Shown piece after piece: positions 34,098 through 41,727 of a DNA stretch of 45,233 nt. A program made the translations under genes and the position numbers. Position 1 is the first letter of the stretch. Each line of letters opens with the position of its first letter. This stretch comes from an uncultured Lacticaseibacillus sp. (GTDB lineage Bacteria > Bacillota > Bacilli > Lactobacillales > Lactobacillaceae). The notes under the pieces were generated by a model. That model was not told the origin of the DNA. It was given only the letters and a program-made list of their open reading frames with translations, and did not search any database. The DNA is taken from positions 1 through 45,233 of the forward strand of contig CAKRNG010000018.1 of the NCBI GenBank assembly GCA_934370925.1, written 5' to 3'.

Positions 34098-34138
34098 GCA
34101 CCTGCCCTAAGATCAGGCAGGTGCGTCACGCGTGACGC
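34098..34138 (+). repeat. Mini-hairpin of the 'cctaag' loop family plus a 16-bp palindrome
   Basis: gcacctgcc-ctaagatca-ggcaggtgc is a perfect 9-bp stem with a loop like those of C elements. It runs directly into the perfect palindrome gcgtcacgcgtgacgc (34123-34138). Confidence 0.6.
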
Positions 34139-34198
34139 GCTTGATGATGGCTCTGGGTTAGTCGGTGTTGCAATCATCGTTAATATATAGACAAATAA

Positions 34199-34247
34199 CG
34201 ACACGAGTCCTGGCGTAAAAACGTGAGGGGACTCGTGTCATTTTTAT
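34199..34247 (+). terminator. Terminator after the hypothetical gene
   Basis: Stem gacacgagtcc / ggactcgtgtc followed by attttta. Confidence 0.85.
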
Positions 34248-34329
34248 AGGGACTAATGTGGATGGCGGATTAATATGTTTGTCGAGGGTGCTGATGACGG
34301 TCAATCGTCAAGATAAGTTGTATTCGGAA

Positions 34330-34772
34330 ATGTAGGCCGTTGTTGGGGGAGTTTGGCGGAGGTTTTGGGGTGTCGGAAGTGGTCAAGGTATCTTGAGGCT
34401 GCGCCAGAAGACGGGTTGGCCCCGGTATACAAGGCAGTCCCGGCGGAAATCCCGAACTTAGGATTTCTGCCGGGACTGTCTTGTATGTGAGGGGCCAGTC
34501 TTCTGGCGCGCGACTGGATGTAACGTTCGTGTGCTTTGAACTTATGGCGCCCCCTTTAGATACGGGACGACTTTGAGACTGGCTGACCGGGCTTGTCAGA
34601 CAGGCTCAAAGCGAGGTGGAATAACTTCAGCCGGGCTTTTGCTGAAGTTATGGAGCCGTGCCCCACCACTGAAGACACGCCAAAACTGGAGCCAAACTCC
34701 CCCAACAACCGCCGCCGTGTCCCACCACTGGAGACACAACCAGCCCGGAGCTAAATTTCCCCACAACCGCCG
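34330..34772 (+). repeat. A element interrupted by a C element, with a second right-arm tail
   Basis: The left arm gttgttgggggagtttggcg pairs with gccaaactcccccaacaac. M2 is opened: ggtatcttg is separated from tagatacggg by a complete C element (34392-34553) that occupies the apical loop. M3 follows, then M4 with stem aacttcagc / gctgaagtt (34614-34656) and gtgccccaccactgaagacac. A second core and arm (gtgtcccaccactggagacac, then cccggagctaaatttcccca) follows at 34712-34772. It ends 11 bases before the L10 operon promoter. Confidence 0.85.
34392..34553 (+). repeat. C element, complete copy nested in A
   Basis: Left end gaggctgcgccagaagacgg, long arms ggccccggtatacaaggc / cttgtatgtgaggggcc, inner hairpin ggcggaaatcc / ggatttctgcc with loop cgaactta, then agtcttctggcgc, gcgactggatgtaacgttcg, and the right end acttatggcgcc. 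It has no D module. Confidence 0.85.
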
Positions 34773-34782
34773 TCATCTCCTG

Positions 34783-34812
34783 TTGACAGCCACGCAGGTT
34801 GGGTGGTAAGCT
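34783..34812 (+). promoter_or_regulatory. rplJL operon promoter
   Basis: Perfect TTGACA (34783-34788), then TGGTAAGCT (TG-n-TAAGCT), an extended but weak -10, with an 18-base spacer. Confidence 0.6.
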
Positions 34813-34817
34813 TGCAC

Positions 34818-34932
34818 TTGTGTTAAAAACTCTACCTAAGACTCAGGGGGCTTTGCCTTAATCATCCTGCCGAGGTGGTATCTGCTCGTTAATGATACCT
34901 CTATGTCTTGGTGGACATGGAGTTTTTTTATA
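34818..34932 (+). promoter_or_regulatory. Ribosomal protein L10 leader (autoregulatory)
   Basis: This leader lies directly upstream of rplJ and has the features of the L10-leader family. The L10-binding region is around ctacctaagactcaggggg, a middle stem aggtggtatc / gatacct follows, and a terminator ctctatgtc / gacatggag with a run of seven T (34899-34929) ends it. Family knowledge: excess L10(L12) complex binds the leader and shuts off its own operon. Confidence 0.85.
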
Positions 34933-34969
34933 TAAAAATTCCACCACAATCTAATAGGAGGTGAAACAC

Positions 34970-35473
34970 ATGAGTGAAGCAATTATTGCTAAGAAGTCAG
35001 AAATCGTTGCCAGTATTACGGAACAGTTCAACAACGCGGAATCCGCTGTTGTTGTTAACTACCGTGGTTTGACGGTTGCTGAAGTTACCGAACTGCGTAA
35101 GGAACTGCGCGAAGCAGGTGTTAAGATGGAAGTCATCAAGAACACTTACCTCCGCCGTGCCGCTGATGCAGCTGGTTTCGAAGACCTCGATGAAGTCTTC
35201 TCAGGTCCTACTGCAATTGCATTCGGTTCTGACGATGTTACGGCTCCTGCCCGCATCATGAAGAAGTATGCTAAGCAGTTCGAAGCCCTTGAAATCAAGG
35301 GTGGGTTCATTCAGGGGAAAGTTGCAACCCTGGAACAGATCGACGAACTCGCTGGTTTGCCAGATCGCGACGGCATGCTTTCTATGCTGCTTTCCGTTCT
35401 TCAGGCACCAGTTCGCAATGTGGCATACGCTGTCAAGGCTGTTGCCGAAAAGGACGACGAACCAGCTGCTTAA
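34970..35473 (+). CDS. rplJ: Ribosomal protein uL10
   Basis: Base of the ribosomal stalk, 167 aa. It binds 23S rRNA through its N-terminal domain and L7/L12 dimers through its C-terminal helix. The typical start [16 protein letters not shown] and the core [20 protein letters not shown] are present. GGAGG lies about 9 bases before ATG 34970. It is first gene of the operon with rplL and is controlled by the L10 leader. Confidence 0.98.
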   Translation: MSEAIIAKKSEIVASITEQFNNAESAVVVNYRGLTVAEVTELRKELREAGVKMEVIKNTYLRRAADAAGFEDLDEVFSGPTAIAFGSDDVTAPARIMKKYAKQFEALEIKGGFIQGKVATLEQIDELAGLPDRDGMLSMLLSVLQAPVRNVAYAVKAVAEKDDEPAA

Positions 35474-35538
35474 TCGCTGCCTGATTCAGTCTGTACGTTT
35501 CAAAACAAAAACATTCAAACAATTGGAGGAAACCAATC

Positions 35539-35907
35539 ATGGCATTGGACACACAAGCAATTGTCGACCAGCTTAAGGAAGCTACCATCCTTGAACTGAA
35601 CGACCTCGTTAAGGCAATCGAAGAAGAATTTGGCGTTACTGCAGCAGCTCCTGTAGCAGCAGCAGGCGCAGCAGCAGGTGCTGCTGAAGAAGCTAAGGAC
35701 AGCTTCAACGTTGAACTGACTGAAGTAGGTCAGGAAAAGGTTAAGGTTATCAAGGAAGTTCGTGCAATCACCGGACTTGGCCTTAAGGATGCAAAGGGTC
35801 TCGTTGACGGCGCTCCTGCAAACGTCAAGGAAGACGTTGCAGCTGACGAAGCTAACAAGATCAAGGAACAGCTTGAAGCCGTTGGTGCAAAGGTTACCCT
35901 TAAGTAA
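35539..35907 (+). CDS. rplL: Ribosomal protein bL12 (L7/L12)
   Basis: Multicopy stalk protein that recruits GTPase factors, 122 aa. It has an N-terminal dimerisation helix, an Ala-rich hinge (residues about 36-55) and the globular C-terminal domain with [24 protein letters not shown] precedes the ATG. It is the second gene of the rplJL operon, 65 bases after rplJ, with its own terminator. Confidence 0.99.
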   Translation: MALDTQAIVDQLKEATILELNDLVKAIEEEFGVTAAAPVAAAGAAAGAAEEAKDSFNVELTEVGQEKVKVIKEVRAITGLGLKDAKGLVDGAPANVKEDVAADEANKIKEQLEAVGAKVTLK

Positions 35908-35927
35908 GCTTTCATCATTTCAAGTAA

Positions 35928-35977
35928 AACGGGTCGGAATACATCGCTTGCGGTGGTGTTCCGACCCGTTTTTCCTT
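35928..35977 (+). terminator. rplJL terminator
   Basis: Stem aacgggtcggaa / ttccgacccgtt followed by ttttccttttc. Confidence 0.9.
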
Positions 35978-35989
35978 TTCTAAAATGCC

Positions 35990-36040
35990 CAAATGAACGC
36001 CCTCTGAATCCCGAATTTAGGATTTAGGGGGTGTTCATTT
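35990..36040 (+). repeat. Solo mini-hairpin with the C loop
   Basis: aaatgaacgccctctgaatcc pairs almost completely with ggatttagggggtgttcattt around the loop cgaattta. The apex atcccgaatttaggat is that of C elements, but the lower stem is unrelated to theirs. Confidence 0.7.
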
Positions 36041-36060
36041 ACTTACAGAAAAAATCCACA

Positions 36061-36222
36061 CCTGAGGCTGCGCCAGAAGACGGTTTGGCCCCGGTATACA
36101 AGGTAATCTCGGCGGAAATCCCGAACTTAGGATTTCTACCGGGCATGCCTTGTATGTTAGGGGGCAGTCTTCTGGCGCGCGACTGGATGTAATGTTCGTG
36201 TGCCTTGGACTTATGGCGCACC
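36061..36222 (+). repeat. C element, complete solo copy
   Basis: Same layout as the nested copy at 34392-34553: gaggctgcgccagaagacgg...agtcttctggcgc, then gcgactggatgtaatgttcg and the right end acttatggcgca. The inner stem is ggcggaaatcc / ggatttctacc. The remaining 200 bases to the next gene are AT-rich and show nothing else I can name. Confidence 0.85.
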
Positions 36223-36430
36223 CACAAGCGTCGGTCCGGTTTTTAGTGAGGATAATATTAAGGTATACGCAACCCCCTTTGCAATAACTTCTGAAGATGG
36301 GACAATAGGTATGTTGCAGAAATTTTACAAAGTACAAAATACTCAACAAACATCAAAAACGTCCACTAAAAATGCGAACACCAATCTTCTTATTTAACGG
36401 GTTGGTGCATCTAATACAGGAGGAATCATC

Positions 36431-36943
36431 ATGGCATACCGAACACCGCCATTGTTATCGCCAACCGCAATTGTTTCCCTCATTTTATTTGTCAGTGCCT
36501 TCACGGTGATTAATACGACCGTGAACCCGAAGAGTAAGCCAAAGAGCACGGAAGCGCAGAGTTCGCTAATCTCCAGCATGAACGCGAAGTCGAGTTCGAG
36601 CAAGACGGATGCATCATCGAGTTCGTCGTCAGCCGAAGCAAGCAGTCAATCCGAGAAGCCGGATGCGGATGAATCAAGTAGTCGTTCAAGCAGTGACCAG
36701 ACGGAATCGTCGAGTCAGACGGACACGGATACGAAGGCCAACGCGAAGGATGACGATAACGCAGCTGACGACACGAAGACGAGTGAGAGTGCCGCAACGA
36801 GTTCGTCGAGTGCAGCTTCCTCATCAAGTGCGAAGACGTCATCCTCATCGAGTTCTACCAAAACGGATACGACCGATACGGATGATGCGGCGGGGACAGC
36901 CGGAACGACGGACACAACGACCGATACAACGGACAATCAGTAA
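36431..36943 (+). CDS. Ser/Asp/Thr-rich membrane-anchored protein, unknown function
   Basis: 170 aa. A short N-terminus and one hydrophobic helix (about 13-31, AIVSLILFVSAFTVINTTV) precede an extended low-complexity tail of Ser, Asp, Thr, Ala and Lys reaching the C-terminus. No folded domain is visible. The likely topology is a single-pass anchor with the tail outside the cell, where Ser/Thr could be glycosylated. AGGAGG lies 7 bases before the ATG. Similar low-complexity tails occur in lactobacillus surface proteins, but there is no sorting motif here. Confidence 0.7.
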   Translation: MAYRTPPLLSPTAIVSLILFVSAFTVINTTVNPKSKPKSTEAQSSLISSMNAKSSSSKTDASSSSSSAEASSQSEKPDADESSSRSSSDQTESSSQTDTDTKANAKDDDNAADDTKTSESAATSSSSAASSSSAKTSSSSSSTKTDTTDTDDAAGTAGTTDTTTDTTDNQ

Positions 36944-36956
36944 CTTTTACGATTTT

Positions 36957-37016
36957 AAGCAAAAATTCGTGTCTAGACACCTTAGCTGACAGGGGGAATT
37001 TTGCTTATTTTCTAAT
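36957..37016 (+). terminator. Probable terminator after the Ser-rich gene
   Basis: Outer stem aagcaaaaattc / gaattttgctt, with an inner hairpin gtgtctagacac, then attttct. The loop is long, so strength is uncertain. Confidence 0.5.
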
Positions 37017-37046
37017 CAAGTCACTGACTTTAGGGAGGGAACCATT

Positions 37047-37856
37047 ATGCTGACAGTGCTGGATATTATTAACCGACTGCTCAACTATTTCAATATCCAA
37101 GATAAGCCCAAGGGAAAGGCGTTCACGGTGGTTGCGTTCTTCGCGAACTTCTATATTTTGTACCTCGCCATCAATCATTTGCGGTATGAACTGTATCGTG
37201 TTTATGGGGTGCTATATCTATTACTATTCCTGGTGCTGTTTTACTTCATATTCCTCAATTACGTCTACTATTTCACGAAGCGACGGTTTAAGTATGACAT
37301 CTCCCCAAAAATCGAGCGGTTTTTGGGTGGGAGTGCCAAGGCGCGTCTTGAAGCGGAGAATGCGTACATGCAGAGCAATGACAACAGCAATGGGGTCTTC
37401 GACGATAGCCACGTTCTGCCCGCCAAGGTGACTGTGGACGATAATCAACAGGTTGCCATCAATAACTTGGTTGAAACGTTGCAGGCACAAGGATTGTTGA
37501 CGCTAGATTATCACGGACTGAGCGATGAAGCGTTACAGAACGTCGCAACGAAGCTGGCGGCGCCCGTTCTGGCAATGGGCGCACCGATGCCATTACCGTA
37601 TTATGATTTGCAGTCAACGCTCGACAATCGCTGGGTGATTGTCGGTGGGGTGAACGCCCTCGAAAGCGTCGAGCTTGCAACCGTTGAAGCGGTGGGGCTG
37701 ACGCCAATCGACGCAGCTGCAGAGCAGTATCAACTGGCGGCGGCGCAGGTGGTGCTCACGGGTGGTCCCCAGAAGCGTCCGGGACGTGCGGGTTTGCAGG
37801 AAACAAGCGAGCCATTTACCGTAGATGTACGGATCGCATTCACGGAATCTGTATAA
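37047..37856 (+). CDS. Two-TM membrane protein of unknown function
   Basis: 269 aa. Two hydrophobic helices (about 26-46 and 52-76) are followed by a basic stretch (FTKRRFKYD) and a soluble domain of about 190 residues, predicted on the cytoplasmic side by the positive-inside rule. I do not recognise the domain. The frame, the ribosome site (GGGAGGG) and the composition all support a real gene. It precedes the gln operon by 95 bases but has no obvious transport role. Confidence 0.8.
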   Translation: MLTVLDIINRLLNYFNIQDKPKGKAFTVVAFFANFYILYLAINHLRYELYRVYGVLYLLLFLVLFYFIFLNYVYYFTKRRFKYDISPKIERFLGGSAKARLEAENAYMQSNDNSNGVFDDSHVLPAKVTVDDNQQVAINNLVETLQAQGLLTLDYHGLSDEALQNVATKLAAPVLAMGAPMPLPYYDLQSTLDNRWVIVGGVNALESVELATVEAVGLTPIDAAAEQYQLAAAQVVLTGGPQKRPGRAGLQETSEPFTVDVRIAFTESV

Positions 37857-37891
37857 ATATGAGGAACTCTTTATATTTATTTGACGAACAT

Positions 37892-37920
37892 TTGCAATTT
37901 TTACGAAATCACAGTAAAAT
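37892..37920 (+). promoter_or_regulatory. Promoter of the gln ABC operon
   Basis: TTGCAA (37892-37897), a 17-base spacer and TAAAAT (37915-37920). Confidence 0.65.
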
Positions 37921-37951
37921 TTAAAAATACAAACATTAGGGGGTATTGCCA

Positions 37952-38698
37952 ATGTCCATGATCGAGTTTCACGATGTTGAGAAATATTACGGCAAATTTC
38001 ATGCGTTGAAGAACATCAACCTGACCATCGATCGGGGAGAAGTCGTCACAATTATTGGGCCTTCAGGTTCAGGTAAGTCAACATTACTCCGAACAATCAA
38101 TGGTCTCGAAAGCATTACGAGTGGCCAACTGATTGTTAACAACATGAATCTTGCGGATAAGAAGACCGATATGAACCGGACACGTCGCGACGTCGGGATG
38201 GTGTTCCAGCACTTTAACCTCTACGCGAACAAGACGGTTTTGGACAACATTACGCTTGGCCCCCGCCTAGTGCAGAAGGTTTCACGCGAAGAAGCCGAGA
38301 AGCAGGCCCGCGACTTGCTGGCGATGGTCGGCTTGGCGGATAAGGAGAAGAGTTTCCCAAGTATGCTTTCAGGGGGACAGAAGCAGCGTGTGGCGATTGC
38401 GCGTAGTTTAGCCATGCGTCCTAAGGCAATTCTGTTCGACGAACCAACTAGTGCGTTGGACCCTGAAATGATTGGGGACGTGCTACAGGTTATGAAGAAG
38501 ATTGCGGATCAGGGCATGACCATGGTCGTGGTCACACACGAAATGGGCTTTGCGCGCTCCGTTGGTAACCGAATCATTTTCATGGCGGATGGTAAAATTC
38601 TGGAGGACAGTACGAACGTTAGCGAATTCTTCACCAACCCAACTGAACCACGGGCGAAGGAATTCATTAGCAAAGTTAACAACCATATGGAGGGATAA
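37952..38698 (+). CDS. glnQ: Polar amino acid (glutamine-type) ABC transporter ATPase
   Basis: 248-aa ATPase of the PAAT family. Walker A is GPSGSGKST (near 32), the signature is LSGGQKQRVAIARSLAM and Walker B is AILFDEPTSALDPE. The loop KTVLDNITLGPRLVQKVSREEA is typical of GlnQ. AGGGGG lies 8 bases before ATG 37952. It is first of four genes with 2-12 base gaps: ATPase, binding protein and two permeases. The substrate is glutamine, glutamate or a related polar amino acid. Confidence 0.95.
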   Translation: MSMIEFHDVEKYYGKFHALKNINLTIDRGEVVTIIGPSGSGKSTLLRTINGLESITSGQLIVNNMNLADKKTDMNRTRRDVGMVFQHFNLYANKTVLDNITLGPRLVQKVSREEAEKQARDLLAMVGLADKEKSFPSMLSGGQKQRVAIARSLAMRPKAILFDEPTSALDPEMIGDVLQVMKKIADQGMTMVVVTHEMGFARSVGNRIIFMADGKILEDSTNVSEFFTNPTEPRAKEFISKVNNHMEG

Positions 38699-38700
38699 TT

Positions 38701-39522
38701 ATGCAGAAACGCCTATTGAAATGCATACTTCCTTTGGTCTTGCTACTAACGGCCGTTATCGCAGGTTGCGGGAACAGTGTTGCGAGTCAGGATATCGCCA
38801 CGCACGCGAAGAAGTCGAACACCATCACTTGGGGTGTGAAGGCTGACACGAACCTGTTCGGGCTCATGAACGTGAAGACGGGTGAGATTGAAGGGTTCGA
38901 TGTTGACGTTGCAAAGGCGCTCACGAAGGAAATTCTGGGTGCGAAGGGTAAGGCCAACTTTGTTCAAGTCACATCTGATACGCGGATGCCGTTGTTGCAG
39001 GCGGGGAATATCGACGCAATCATTGCGACGATGACCATCACCCCTGAACGGAAGAAGACGGTTGATTTCTCGGACATCTACTTCAAGGCTGGTGGCTCAC
39101 TGCTGGTGAAGAAGGGGAGCAAGATTAAGAGCGTCAAGGATCTCACTAAGGGCACCAAGGTGATTGTGGTGCAGGGGTCTACTTATGGCGACAACATCAA
39201 GAAGTCTGCGCCTGACACACAGGTGTTGCAGCTGGCCGATTACGCGCAGGCGTTCACGGCCCTGAAGTCAGGACAGGCGGACGCATTGTCGACGGATAAC
39301 GGGATTCTTTACGGGATGTCCGCCCAGGATAACGATTACCAGGTTGTTGGGGGCACGTACACCAACGAACCATACGGGATTGCCATCAACAAGGGGCAGA
39401 AGCCGTTCGTACGTAAGGTCAATGCGGCACTTAAAACGATTAAGGAAAATGGAACGTACGACAAAATCGCACAGAAGTGGTTTGGGAACATTCCTGGGTT
39501 TGACGTAAAGGAGGTCAAGTAA
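38701..39522 (+). CDS. glnH: Polar amino acid-binding lipoprotein
   Basis: Extracellular solute-binding protein of 273 aa with lipobox IAGC (C23). The family 3 SBP features are present: ITWGVKADTNLFG at the start, EGFDVDVAKAL, then DTRMPLLQAGNIDAIIATMTITPERKK split across the hinge, which carries the ligand Arg/Asp set. The start codon follows the glnQ stop by 2 bases, and GGAGG lies at the end of glnQ. Confidence 0.95.
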   Translation: MQKRLLKCILPLVLLLTAVIAGCGNSVASQDIATHAKKSNTITWGVKADTNLFGLMNVKTGEIEGFDVDVAKALTKEILGAKGKANFVQVTSDTRMPLLQAGNIDAIIATMTITPERKKTVDFSDIYFKAGGSLLVKKGSKIKSVKDLTKGTKVIVVQGSTYGDNIKKSAPDTQVLQLADYAQAFTALKSGQADALSTDNGILYGMSAQDNDYQVVGGTYTNEPYGIAINKGQKPFVRKVNAALKTIKENGTYDKIAQKWFGNIPGFDVKEVK

Positions 39523-40167
39523 ATGTTTGAAATCCTTACGAATAACTGGGACCTGCTCGCAACTGGGTGGGGATATACCATTGGCTGTAGTTTATTAGCG
39601 CTCGTTGGCTCCTGTGTTCTTGGGACGATCTTCGCACTGATGGAAATTAGCCCTTATAAGTGGGTTGCGGCAATTGGTCGTGTCTACGTTGAAGTTGTGC
39701 GGAACATTCCGTTGCTTGTCATCACGATGGCATTCTACGTGATTGTGCCGAAGTACATCGTGCACGTGGGTGGATTCACCGCCGGAACGATTGGGCTGAC
39801 CATCTACACGAGTGCGTTCATCGCTGAAACCGTCCGTGCCGGGATTGAAGCCGTTGCGGGGGGCCAGATGGAAGGTGCCCGGAGTGTCGGGCTGACCTAC
39901 ACGCAGGCCATGGTCCAAGTGGTGTTCCCACAGGCCATCAAGGTGATTGTGCCACCACTTGGGAACCAGTTCATTAACTTGGTGAAGAACTCGTCTGTTC
40001 TCGCCTTCGTTTCTGGTTTCGACCTGATGTATCAGGGAAAGATTATTGCTTCCAACACGTTGAACACGTTCGACTCCTACTTGGCTGTTGGGCTGCTCTA
40101 CCTCGTGCTGACATTGCCATTGTCCTATCTCATGCGCTACCTCGAGAAGCGCTGGCAGACGGCTTAA
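39523..40167 (+). CDS. glnP: Amino acid ABC transporter permease 1
   Basis: 214-aa membrane subunit with about five helices and the HisM/GlnP coupling loop GGQMEGARSVGLTYTQAM. The ATG directly abuts the glnH stop codon, with AAAGGAGG upstream. It probably pairs with the second permease as a heterodimer. Confidence 0.95.
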   Translation: MFEILTNNWDLLATGWGYTIGCSLLALVGSCVLGTIFALMEISPYKWVAAIGRVYVEVVRNIPLLVITMAFYVIVPKYIVHVGGFTAGTIGLTIYTSAFIAETVRAGIEAVAGGQMEGARSVGLTYTQAMVQVVFPQAIKVIVPPLGNQFINLVKNSSVLAFVSGFDLMYQGKIIASNTLNTFDSYLAVGLLYLVLTLPLSYLMRYLEKRWQTA

Positions 40168-40179
40168 GGGGGGACGCAT

Positions 40180-40836
40180 ATGAATACATTTATTGATGCA
40201 TTGTCATGGGTCAACTTCCGCTACCTGCTTGAAGGGATGGGCGTGACCCTCGAAGTCTCCGTGATTTCAATCATCATCAGCTTCGTGTTGGGTACCGTGC
40301 TCGGAATTCTCCGGTACGTGAACATCAAGGGCTTTTCCGCGCTCGTTGGGTTCGTGATTGATATCATCCGGAACTTGCCACTGATGTTGATTCTGTTCTT
40401 CGTCTACTTCGGTTTACCAGAAGTCGGGATTCGTCTGAACGTCATCTCTGCAACCGTAATCGCGCTGAGCGTGTTTGAGGCCGCGATGATTGCCGAAATC
40501 GTGCGCTCAGGGATTACGGCCGTGGACAAGGGCCAGATGGAAGCTGCACGCAGTAACGGGATGACGTACACGCAGGCGATGCTGCACGTTATCTTGCCAC
40601 AAGCGCTGCGGAAGATGATTCCACCACTGGTTAGTCAGTTCATCAGTCTGATTAAGGACACGAGTTTGGCAACGATTATCCTGCTGCCGGAACTGACCTT
40701 CCATGCACAGATCATTTACGGCCAGAACGTGAACTACATGATTCCAATGTACGTCATGCTGGCACTGCTTTACTTCATCGTGAACTACGCGCTATCCGTT
40801 GCGTCGCGCGTCATTGCGAAGCGGTTGGCAATTTAG
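40180..40836 (+). CDS. glnM: Amino acid ABC transporter permease 2
   Basis: 218-aa membrane subunit, paralogous to the preceding gene, with coupling loop KGQMEAARSNGMTYTQAM. It starts at ATG 40180 after AAGGGGGG. It is the last gene of the operon. The symbol is given by analogy with B. subtilis glnQHMP and is not certain. Confidence 0.93.
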   Translation: MNTFIDALSWVNFRYLLEGMGVTLEVSVISIIISFVLGTVLGILRYVNIKGFSALVGFVIDIIRNLPLMLILFFVYFGLPEVGIRLNVISATVIALSVFEAAMIAEIVRSGITAVDKGQMEAARSNGMTYTQAMLHVILPQALRKMIPPLVSQFISLIKDTSLATIILLPELTFHAQIIYGQNVNYMIPMYVMLALLYFIVNYALSVASRVIAKRLAI

Positions 40837-40876
40837 TGCCAGTAAGCGGCTCCGCCGCACACTGGCACTTAACTCG
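40834..40876 (+). other. Hairpin overlapping the end of the permease gene
   Basis: agtgccagt / actggcact encloses gcggctccgccgc. The stem includes the stop codon. No T run follows, so it may protect the 3' end of the mRNA. Confidence 0.55.
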
Positions 40877-40958
40877 TAGTGAGGCACGAACGAAGCCTCC
40901 TTTTAGCAATGTAACCTCTTTATCAAGGTAAAACGTTGGAACTAACTGACTGATACCT

Positions 40959-40993
40959 AAGCCCCCATATGCTGCATATGGAGGCTTTTTTTG
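40959..40993 (+). terminator. gln operon terminator
   Basis: Stem aagcccccatatg / catatggaggctt followed by seven T. Confidence 0.9.
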
Positions 40994-41727
40994 TGCCGTG
41001 GAAGGTAAGGTGGTACGTCTAAACACCCAATGCTGAACGGTTGGCGCCGCGTCTACCGTGTGTGGTGCTTCAAATGCGACGAGAGATGAAGTGATGTAGT
41101 GGGCAGAGGAAGGGGGATAAGCGCGTGCCATAGTTCAAAGTACACGAGCATTTTTTGGTGCAGCCTCGTGTCAAAATTCCAATACGATGCGTCTGCGTGG
41201 ACGGAATCATTGGTGAGGACGTTACGCCAGTCGCCTTGGATGGTGATGTGGCGGGCGGTCAGTAATCGGGATTTTACCGTAAGAAATAACGAATGTTATC
41301 GAAAATGAATGTCACGGATGTGCAATTAGAAATAAATAATGCTTCAGTATGCTTTTTGGAAACGAATTCACTTATTAAAAAGGAGCGATTTTTCACGTTT
41401 CATAAAGTTGCGTGTTGGTAAAATTTTGTTACATAATCTAGAGCCTTTTTTGTTACAATTATGCAAATAATCCACCAGCACGATTTGCCGAGGAACAGTG
41501 TGGAACGCCGACTTAAGGCGAAATACGGGCGATTAGCCAATTCTGAATATTATTTTGAATAACACCTCGTATGTTATGCTGAAACCTTGAAAAATGTTCT
41601 TAAAAATGTTCTAATATAAGGTGGTATATGATAAAACAATTGATTGTATAAAATATAAATTATAGCAACGCTTAGAATAACGAAGATGTAATTTTCGTTA
41701 TTGACATTTTTAGGGGGGAAACTTGAT
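40994..41727. other. Long leader region of the adhesin gene with a C remnant
   Basis: 730 bases without a gene. At 41122-41169, in reverse orientation, both ends of a C element (ggtgcagcctcg and gcgtgccatagttcaaagta) are joined with the middle deleted. From 41290 on, the DNA becomes distinctly AT-rich. A direct repeat aaaaatgttct occurs twice near 41590-41610, and a hairpin aataacgaa / ttcgttatt (41677-41702) stands just ahead of the ribosome site. The promoter is not clear. Confidence 0.5.

Noticed and set aside
36609..36989. Arg-rich frame inside the Ser-rich gene
   Set aside because: An alternative frame of a low-complexity Ser/Asp tract; the Ser-rich frame has the ribosome site and a TM helix.
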